In this document: one piece after another, positions 28,430-36,333 of the stretch | How the letters are laid out: each line of letters starts with the position of its first letter | Position numbering within the stretch: position 1 is the first letter of the stretch | NCBI GenBank assembly: GCA_023807065.1 | Contig: JAJJLU010003652.1 | Location: 1 to 41,790 of the forward strand | From: Isotricha intestinalis | Lineage: Eukaryota; Ciliophora; Litostomatea; Vestibuliferida; Isotrichidae | DNA length: 41,790 nucleotides | Direction: 5' to 3' | Program-made: the position numbers and the translations under genes | The notes under the pieces: generated by a model | Seen by the model: the letters and a program-made list of their open reading frames with translations, nothing else | Told to the model about the DNA's origin: nothing | The model's database searches: none

Positions 28430-29690
28430 AAATTATTATATCTAGTTTTTTTCTAACAAGATATTTTGAATTAATAATAATATTATAATTATAATCAAGA
28501 AATTTAACAAAGCAATACCTAATAAAAGGGAAAATTGAATTCTATAATTCTGAATAAGAGAAATCATATTTTGAAAATCTTTTCAGAATGAAAATAACCA
28601 ATTAAAGGTCCAATAACAGTTCCAACAATAGAAGATTAGTATCACCTCTAAAATCACATATTTCATCAATCTATATTTTTTCTTCTCTTAATTTTTTATA
28701 ATCATTAAATTTGATTAAAAAAAAATTGTTAATCTAAATGCATGAATATAATATCTTATTTCATAAGAAAAATTATAATTAAAAGTTATTTTTTCAATTT
28801 GATTGATAATTCATTTACTTTCTTTATATCTTATTTCTTTTCCTTGTTGATTATAAAATTCTTTTAATTTTAATAAATAAATTATTGATTAATTATTTCT
28901 TTAGGTTCATTTTTAACTATTGAACTTAAAGCAATAAAAACTAAAAGTTTACATGCATAATTATTTTCTACACCAGGATATGTTATCAATTATCATAATT
29001 TACATTTTCTTTAATTTTCATAAATAAATCATAATATTTATTTTCTCTTTTTTCTTTAATAAGATTAAAAACTTCATTTTTATTCATATAATAAAATCAA
29101 ACAACAAAAAGAATTTTTGATTGATTGTTTTGAGTTTGAATATATAATTTTATTTTATTAAAAAAATAAATTCTAAATTATAAAATTTAGAAGCATTTAA
29201 ATTATTACTTATACTAAATCCACAATCAAAAGGTTTTGATAATTTCCAAAATAATAAAAATAAATAAAATTAGAATTTAGTTTTGATAAATCAAGTAAAT
29301 CCCCAATTGAATAAGATAATCACATTACCATTTCTGAATCTGATTTTTTTCCTGGAGTTTTGCAAATACATTCTTTTCATTATTCAGTTTTAAATGATTT
29401 ACTTGATTTGTTCTTGAAAATTCACAAAATGAACCTAATTCATCTCCTAAAAATGTTCCATATATACATAACAGACAATTATATATTTCTACTTCTTTTA
29501 ATGAATGTAATAACAATATTTTTGATACTATTTTTTTTTAGAAATTATAATTAATAATGGTTGTTTTGGAAATGGTAAATTTAAGTATTTAAATTTAGAA
29601 TTTCCACAAAAAATATGAAATAGTAAGAATCTATTTCTTTTATATAAATATTAATTAAATTGTAATTTCATCATTTTCTTGTTTTTTATT
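28430..29690 (-). pseudogene. Decayed ADP-ribosylglycohydrolase (ARH/DraG family)
   Basis: No long open frame exists, but minus-strand fragments in shifting frames appear in the order of the ARH fold: YGTFLGDELGSFCEF near 29470-29410 (family: GxxxGDALGxxxEF), KSDSEMVM near 29345-29320 (family: TDDxxM, metal ligands), FWKLSKPFDCGFS near 29250-29200 (family: PFDIG), NNYACKLLVFIALSSIVK near 28970-28910, and EICDFRGDT with SSIVGTVIGPLIGY near 28670-28590 (family: GGDTDTxAxxxGxxxGAxxG). Stops and frameshifts fall between and inside them, for example a TGA right after SEMVM. Intact members remove ADP-ribose from proteins or O-acetyl-ADP-ribose using Mg2+. The order of five motifs makes chance unlikely; the 5' boundary is uncertain. 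Confidence 0.7.
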
Positions 29691-29879
29691 TCCTTCTATG
29701 AAAATAAAATATAAAAAAAAAAATTTTTAAAATTTAATGAGTTTCTAATAAATAAAAAATATATATTAATAATAATAATAAATTACTTAATCATTGATAA
29801 AAATAAACCTCTGAAAGAAGAATAAAAAATATAAAAAATTAATAATAAATAGGAAGTAATAAAAATCCATTTTTAAACC

Positions 29880-32339
29880 TCAAATATAATAAGGAGTATT
29901 TTTAATTTTTTCATTAACATTATCTCCAATTTTAATTTTCCCAATAAAAGTATTACAAGTATCAGCAAATTTTAAAGGTGCAGGCTCTCTAATAGGTCCA
30001 CTCCAATTCCAGTAATAATAAGTTAAATTATAAGAAATATTTTCCAAATCTTCAATAGGCATTCCAATAGAATCATGTAAACAATGATAATGAACTGGTG
30101 TTGCAGTTCCCATATTTACATATTGTGGTTGAAGATAAAATTCATAATAATTTCTGTTTGTTACTTCAGTATCTATTACTGTTCCACTTCTTGGATTAGT
30201 TAAATTTTTTCCTTCTGTTATTTGAAAAAATTTCAATTCTGGTTTTTTATTTATTGATATAAAACTCCATTTTGGAATTTCTTCTTTTTTTTCAAAAAAT
30301 ATATTTTTTTCTGAAAAAAAATCTTTTAATATTGTTACTTCTTCTGTATATATTTTCTCTGTTTGCTTTTCATTTCCACCTAATCTAAAAAATATTATGT
30401 ATGTTGGTGTTTTATTTTTATAAATATTTTTAAAATATGATATTGCATTCATTGTCATTTTATATATTTGAGAACTTTTATCTTCGAAAGTACATTCTTT
30501 ATTTTGAGTATAAAAATTACATAATCCCATTGAATAAGATGACGTCATAATTATTCTAATATTTTTTTTCCCTATTTTTGATATTACTATACCAATTATC
30601 ATTGTTCTTTTATCTTTAAATTCTTGATGAACTTTAATATCAAAAGGTTGAGCTCCTAATTTTGTTTCCATTTGTTTTAATATATTCGACCAATATGATA
30701 AATTTTGTGTTTCCGCTTTTTCCCATAAAATACATTGTGATGTTATTCCTATTTGTTCACATAAATAAGTTTTAATTGAGCCATAATAATGTTTTGTATA
30801 TTTATCTAAGATAATTAAAACTATTTTTTTCCCTTGATTTAAATCTATATATCTTAATTTATTTATAAAATCATGAGCATTTCTTTCTTTAATTTCCTTA
30901 ATTTCAGGTTTTTGAATATTAATTCCCATTTGTCTTGAACATCTCATTAAATTATCAACAGCTTTTTCACCATTATGATATTTACTAGTTAATATTATCC
31001 ATAAATTACTATTTAAATTCATAGATCTATAAAAAATTTTCTGAGAAAATTTTCCATCATTTTTAAAATTATCATTATTCATTTTTTCATTTTGTCCAAA
31101 AGAAATTTCTGGTTTTTGTAAAATTCTTCCTTGAAAAGTTTGAAAATTCCCAAATTCTAATCCCCAATTTTGTCTTACTTCATTAGGAGAATCTAATTGA
31201 ATTTTATCAGAAGAATTAGCCTTTTTGAAATATTTATGTTTTGTATTAACTAATAATTTATTTACTTCTTTAATTTTTTCCATTCTTTCAACAGGATTTA
31301 ATTTTTTAGCCATTTTTCTTCTTAAATTTAGATTATCATTATTTTCATCAATTCCACATAAATAAACTAATTCAGGAATAAGATATCTTCTATTTTCATT
31401 TAAATTTTCATTATTTTTTTTTCCTTCACTTACAATTAATAAAGGTTGATCTTTTTCATTAATATTAATAGAATATTTTTCTTTATAATAATTAATTAAA
31501 GGAACTTCAACATAATCATTATTTTTATTCTTAATAGAAATAATAGTATTAGAAGGTTTTTTATCAAAAGAAACTGTTTCAATTTTATAAACTTTTAAAT
31601 TACCATAATTTGTTAAAACAGATTTTCCTTCAAAATATTCAATACAAATCTTCTTAGGATCATGAGAATGACAATTTTTCCAAATTTCTTTTAATTTCTC
31701 ATTTGCAGTTTTTCCACTAATAAATTTATTTCTATCTGTAATTCTCAAATATAATCCACTGTCAGTAATATGACATCCTGTCGAATAACCAAAAAGTTTT
31801 TTAGCTTTTCCTTCAATTTCAGTATAATTTTTAAAATTAAAATAATTTCCACCATCAAATCTAATAAAACCATCATTTGCATCAAATATTATTTTTATAA
31901 TCCTTTCTATCAATGTTTTTATTTGAATGTTTTCTTTATTTATTTCTCTTACTTTTGATAATTCTATTATATTTTTTGTTATTGATATTTCTATTAAATA
32001 GTCTATTTCATCAACATTTGTTTTAAAACTTATTAAAGAATTATCTGAATTGAAAGAAGAGAATAAACTTTTACCACTTATTAAATAATTCTTAAAATGT
32101 AATTTTAATTCTTTTGAAATATTTCTTAAAATTTTTCTAAAAAGTTGATATGAATCTTCTGGTAATTCAGGGGTTATTTTTATTGAAAATTGTTTTGTCT
32201 GATTTTGATCAGGATTAAATTTCATTTGTAATAAATTGCTTTGTAATGTTATTATCGAATTTTGAGGTCTGAAATTAGGATTTAATTTCGGACGTTGCGG
32301 TAAATTCATTATTTCAACTTTTTTGGTAAATTCCTTCAT
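29880..32339 (-). CDS. PIWI-clade Argonaute, probably slicer-inactive
   Basis: An 819-residue protein ending in TGA with the usual hydrophobic Argonaute terminus (NTPYYI). Domains: N-terminal 1-180, PAZ about 195-300, MID about 450-570, PIWI about 580-819. The 5'-phosphate pocket is kept: Tyr519, Lys523, Gln535 and Lys560 follow the spacing Y-x3-K-x11-Q, and Gln556 before Lys560 is the PIWI-clade form (LQxxxKLG). Catalytic positions are not: the first Asp (GIDV) is Val585, the second Asp (RDG) is Leu653, and the His after PAPxxxA is Asp793. It should therefore bind small RNAs but not cut targets, acting through recruitment. Ciliate PIWIs guide genome rearrangement or silencing, which would be a possible setting. 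No intron seen. The upstream 780-base gap probably contains its promoter. Confidence 0.9.
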   Translation of the reverse strand: MKEFTKKVEIMNLPQRPKLNPNFRPQNSIITLQSNLLQMKFNPDQNQTKQFSIKITPELPEDSYQLFRKILRNISKELKLHFKNYLISGKSLFSSFNSDNSLISFKTNVDEIDYLIEISITKNIIELSKVREINKENIQIKTLIERIIKIIFDANDGFIRFDGGNYFNFKNYTEIEGKAKKLFGYSTGCHITDSGLYLRITDRNKFISGKTANEKLKEIWKNCHSHDPKKICIEYFEGKSVLTNYGNLKVYKIETVSFDKKPSNTIISIKNKNNDYVEVPLINYYKEKYSININEKDQPLLIVSEGKKNNENLNENRRYLIPELVYLCGIDENNDNLNLRRKMAKKLNPVERMEKIKEVNKLLVNTKHKYFKKANSSDKIQLDSPNEVRQNWGLEFGNFQTFQGRILQKPEISFGQNEKMNNDNFKNDGKFSQKIFYRSMNLNSNLWIILTSKYHNGEKAVDNLMRCSRQMGINIQKPEIKEIKERNAHDFINKLRYIDLNQGKKIVLIILDKYTKHYYGSIKTYLCEQIGITSQCILWEKAETQNLSYWSNILKQMETKLGAQPFDIKVHQEFKDKRTMIIGIVISKIGKKNIRIIMTSSYSMGLCNFYTQNKECTFEDKSSQIYKMTMNAISYFKNIYKNKTPTYIIFFRLGGNEKQTEKIYTEEVTILKDFFSEKNIFFEKKEEIPKWSFISINKKPELKFFQITEGKNLTNPRSGTVIDTEVTNRNYYEFYLQPQYVNMGTATPVHYHCLHDSIGMPIEDLENISYNLTYYYWNWSGPIREPAPLKFADTCNTFIGKIKIGDNVNEKIKNTPYYI

Positions 32340-33122
32340 TTTATTTTTTTAATCTACCCTTAAAAAGTAGAAATAAATAATTAACCAAGATTATTAATTT
32401 TTTAAAAAAATTCCTTTTTAGAATGATTTTCTACTTGTTTTCAATGGGTTTATAGGTTTTTATTCAAAAAAATGTGTTAAAATTTGTTTTTTTTATATTT
32501 TTAAGGTGAAAAAGGTTAAATTATCTGTGAAATTAATTATAAGATAACATATTGAATATTATTAAATTATATAAATACAAATTGTTATTTTCTCTTTTTT
32601 TATATGAAGGTTAAATTTTTCAAACTATTATACTTTTGTAATATAATAATTTCTAAATATATTCACCAAACATTAAAAGATTAATTTATAAATCAATTTC
32701 TGTAGTTTTTTAAAGTTAAAGAAAAAAGAAATAATATTTAAGTTTTTTATCAATTGAAATTTTATCTCTTTATTATTTTCAAAAATGATGATTAAAGATT
32801 ATATTATTTAATTCCAAATTTTTGTATATCATAAAGAAATTAAGAAAAAATATTTTTTTTTATTAAAATAAAAAAAAAAATTAAAAAAATTTTTAAAAGT
32901 TTCGGAAAAAAAAAAATTATCCACAAATTACTTTTTAATAATTAAATTTTAATAAAGTAAAACCTTAAGTTTAATATTAAAATTATTATTAACAAAAAAT
33001 AATAATATACTTAATTTTTAAATTCACATTCAATCATTTTTTAATTTGATATAATAAATGAATATTGTTTAAACATAATTAAATATAATTAATTTAAAAA
33101 TATAATAATAGAAAAAAACCAA
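32340..33122. other. Divergent intergenic region
   Basis: The longest gene-free gap inside the gene-dense part, between divergent PIWI and coiled-coil genes. It holds A/T runs and no frame of note, no tRNA and no decayed motif that I can recognise. It presumably carries both promoters. Confidence 0.5.
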
Positions 33123-34910
33123 ATGAAAGTTTGTATAAATACAAATGAAGATTTAGAAAAAAATAATAATAATTTGAAAGAGAAAATGAATATTGATGAT
33201 ATATTATTATATTTAAAAAACATAGAAATGAAATTAGAAAATAAAATAAAAGACATTTTAACAATAATCTCAATTAAATTACCTGATTGTAAAGACAATG
33301 AATTATTATCAGAGATAAAAAAAAAAGAAACAAATTTTGAATTTCAAATAGAAAAATTAAACACAATAGAAAAGCAATTTTTGAAAATAAATGATAGATT
33401 AATATCTCAAGAATTAAAATTAGAACAATTACAAAAAGAAATAACGAATTTTACTTTATCAATAAATAAAACAATAAATGAACACTTTTCTTATCCAGGA
33501 ATAATTGGTAAATTTTCTAAATTTAAAAATATTCCTGATTTTCTGTGTTATATTAATGAAACTATTTCTATTTTAGTAAATTTTAAAGATAAAATGAATT
33601 TAGATTATAATTCTTATATTAAAGAAAATAATAATTATGTTAAACAAATTAATTTTAGAGTTGAAGAATATTCAAGAAGTAATCTTAATTTTTTTAATAA
33701 AACTTTAAACCAACATATTCAACAATACAATGAAAATTTTACTAATTTTAAAAGTCAAATACAAGATATAAAAGATTTACTTGAAAAGTGTAAAAATAAT
33801 CAAAAAGATGTAATAATTAAATATATTAATGAAAAACAAGATGATTTACTTGAAAAAATAAAAGAAAATCATCCTGTTGATTTTTCTCTTGAAATAAATA
33901 ATTTTAATTTGGAATCAAAAAATGAAAAAAATGAAATAAATGAACATAATTTTTTTTCAAAAATATTAAATAAATTATTATATAAAAGTTGGAATGAAAT
34001 TCAAACACAAATAAATGAAATTAAAGAAGAAATTGCAAAATTAAAAGTAAATAAAGAAAAAGAGTTATTAAAAAAAAATAAAAAATCAAGAATTTATTCT
34101 TCTGAAAAAAAAAATAATATAATATTAAAAGACAAAGAATTATCAAATATTCAAAATAAAAAAATGACATTAAATATATCAAAAAGTCAATCAAACTTAA
34201 ATAATCATTTACCAAATCCACATTTAAAAAAAACACTTCAACCGAATTTTTCAAGTAAAAATTTATTAAAAAAAGAAGAAACAAAAATAAGTTTTATGGT
34301 ACCAGAAAATAATAAAAGCAAAAATACAAAAAATACTTTCACTAAAACAACAGATAATATAAATAATAACATTAAAGTAATGTCAACTTTAAAAAATGAA
34401 AAATCAATGAAAAATAAATTAAAACCTAATTTTTCAAATGAATCATATTCAGATGAAGAAAATATTTCTCCAAATAGCAACATTGATTCGAATCAAATAT
34501 CTACAGAACCAATTTTAAACTTTAATAATAAAAATCAAACTTTTTTCTTTATAAAGAAAAATAATGATAAAATACCTCAAATTCAAATAAATAATAATGA
34601 TCAATATGAAACAAACAATGGAAACAGAAGAATAAATCCAGTTTATACTCACAAATTTAAAGATAGTAAAATTTCTCTTTGGAAGAATAAAAATAATATT
34701 ATTCAAGATAAAAATAAAATTAATAGAGAAATAAATAGAAATAAAACTGTAAATAATAATATAAATTTAATGACTGATTTTCTACAAAATAGTGATATTA
34801 AAAAATCTAAAGAAAAATTAAATAAAATTCCAATTACATTATCTTATAATTCTGGGATTAATAATGGAAAAAAATTAAATTTACCTATTCCGATTAATCC
34901 AGGGAATTAA
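33123..34910 (+). CDS. Coiled-coil protein with low-complexity tail, 595 residues
   Basis: Unrecognised. Residues 5-120 and 180-320 are heptad-rich coiled coil. Between them, at about 120-175, is a more conserved-looking segment YPGIIGKFSKFKNIPDFLCY then INETISILVNFKDKMN. From about residue 330 to the end the protein is Lys/Asn/Ser-rich and probably disordered. No membrane helix or signal peptide. This build (long coiled coil, short globular insert, disordered tail) is common among cytoskeletal and basal-body proteins of protists, but no specific homology supports that here. Confidence 0.72.
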   Translation: MKVCINTNEDLEKNNNNLKEKMNIDDILLYLKNIEMKLENKIKDILTIISIKLPDCKDNELLSEIKKKETNFEFQIEKLNTIEKQFLKINDRLISQELKLEQLQKEITNFTLSINKTINEHFSYPGIIGKFSKFKNIPDFLCYINETISILVNFKDKMNLDYNSYIKENNNYVKQINFRVEEYSRSNLNFFNKTLNQHIQQYNENFTNFKSQIQDIKDLLEKCKNNQKDVIIKYINEKQDDLLEKIKENHPVDFSLEINNFNLESKNEKNEINEHNFFSKILNKLLYKSWNEIQTQINEIKEEIAKLKVNKEKELLKKNKKSRIYSSEKKNNIILKDKELSNIQNKKMTLNISKSQSNLNNHLPNPHLKKTLQPNFSSKNLLKKEETKISFMVPENNKSKNTKNTFTKTTDNINNNIKVMSTLKNEKSMKNKLKPNFSNESYSDEENISPNSNIDSNQISTEPILNFNNKNQTFFFIKKNNDKIPQIQINNNDQYETNNGNRRINPVYTHKFKDSKISLWKNKNNIIQDKNKINREINRNKTVNNNINLMTDFLQNSDIKKSKEKLNKIPITLSYNSGINNGKKLNLPIPINPGN

Positions 34911-35073
34911 CTTATTTTTTTATAATAAATATTTTAAGTATAATAATGATTTAAAGGAGCAAAATATATAAAGAAAAGTTATTAAATTATTTTATTATAT
35001 TATAGTAATATTATATAAATAAAAATAATATAAAAAATAAAACTTATAATTTTTTATTGTAATTATTTAAATA

Positions 35074-36195
35074 ATGGGAAATGGTCAATGTAATTGTTTT
35101 AGAAAAAGATTTGATTTTGAAACAACAGTAAATTTTCCTACAGAAAATAATACAAACTCAAATTTTAATAATGATTATTTTCAAAAAGAAATATTAAAAT
35201 CTCCTAAAACTATTATTTCATTATCTGAAAGAACAGAAAAAGTTATAAAATATAATAATAAATTAATAATTAAAATACAAAGTGTATATAGAATGTATTC
35301 CTTTAAGAAAAAATATGAAAAATCTTTAAAAAAATATTTAATACAAAAAGAAAGTTTATTCATATCTGATATATTATCATCATTTAATATAAATATGTTT
35401 AATAAAATATCATCATTAAATCCGAATAAAAATCCATTAGAACAAGAAGAAAAAAATAAAAATTTAAGAACAAAACTATTAATAACAACATTTAATGACA
35501 ATCCATCAATATATATAGGTTCAATCGACAAATATAATAATAAAAATGGAAACGGAATTTTATATACATTAACAGGTCAAAAATATGAAGGAAATTTCAT
35601 AAATAATGAATTTAAAGGTTTAGGCCGTTTAACAGATATAAATCAGAAATATACATCAGAAGGAAATTTTATAAATTTTAAATTAAATGGAAAAGGAAAA
35701 AAATATGAAGAAAATAATAATAATTATGAAGGAGATTTTACAAACAATAAAAAAAATGGAAAAGGAAAAGAAGAAACAAATGAATATATATATATAGGAG
35801 AATTTAAAAATGATATAAAAGAAGGAAAAGGAAAAGTAGAATATAAAATAACAAAAGATAAATATGAAGGCGATTTTTTAGATAATAATATTTCAGGAGA
35901 AGGAATTTATTATTGGGAAAATAAACATATATATGAAGGACAATTTTTAAATGGAAAAATGCATGGAAAAGGAAAATATATTTGGCCTAATGGAAGTTAT
36001 TATATTGGATATTACATTGAAGGTTTAAAAGAAGGTTATGGAGAAATTTATTGGAATAATGGAAAATATTATAAAGGTAATTTTATTAAGGGAAAACCAA
36101 ATGGAATTGGAATTTTATTTGATAATGGAATTGAAAAAAAACTTGTGTTTAAAAATGGAAATATTCAAGGAAGTATTATTAATCAAGAAGAATAA
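35074..36195 (+). CDS. MORN-repeat protein with IQ motif and MG acylation start
   Basis: A 373-residue protein. It begins MGNGQCNCF, where Gly2 is a likely N-myristoylation site with Cys6 and Cys8 available for palmitoylation. An IQ motif at residues 66-80 (IKIQSVYRMYSFKKK) would bind calmodulin or a related EF-hand protein. Residues 147-365 contain about nine MORN repeats of the form Y-x-G-x-F-x-(N/G)-x3-G-x-G, for example YEGDFTNNKKNGKGKE and YEGQFLNGKMHGKGKY. MORN proteins scaffold membranes to the cytoskeleton or bring enzymes to membranes. Having acyl, IQ and MORN elements together suggests a Ca2+-sensitive membrane scaffold; this is inference. The sequence is intact and has no intron. 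Confidence 0.88.
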   Translation: MGNGQCNCFRKRFDFETTVNFPTENNTNSNFNNDYFQKEILKSPKTIISLSERTEKVIKYNNKLIIKIQSVYRMYSFKKKYEKSLKKYLIQKESLFISDILSSFNINMFNKISSLNPNKNPLEQEEKNKNLRTKLLITTFNDNPSIYIGSIDKYNNKNGNGILYTLTGQKYEGNFINNEFKGLGRLTDINQKYTSEGNFINFKLNGKGKKYEENNNNYEGDFTNNKKNGKGKEETNEYIYIGEFKNDIKEGKGKVEYKITKDKYEGDFLDNNISGEGIYYWENKHIYEGQFLNGKMHGKGKYIWPNGSYYIGYYIEGLKEGYGEIYWNNGKYYKGNFIKGKPNGIGILFDNGIEKKLVFKNGNIQGSIINQEE

Positions 36196-36333
36196 ATGTT
36201 ATTTTATAATGAAATTATATTTTTTGCTTCTTATTAATAAAAGTTTTAGGTTATTTATATATAATTATTTGTTTATATATTTTATTAATTATTTTTATTT
36301 TATTTTTTTTGATTAAACTTAAATAATAAAAAA

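Noticed and set aside
29360..29554. Plus-strand 64-codon open frame over the ARH remnant
   Set aside because: The opposite strand carries the GDELG and DSEM motifs of ADP-ribosylglycohydrolase; the plus frame is a hydrophobic shadow of A/T-rich DNA.
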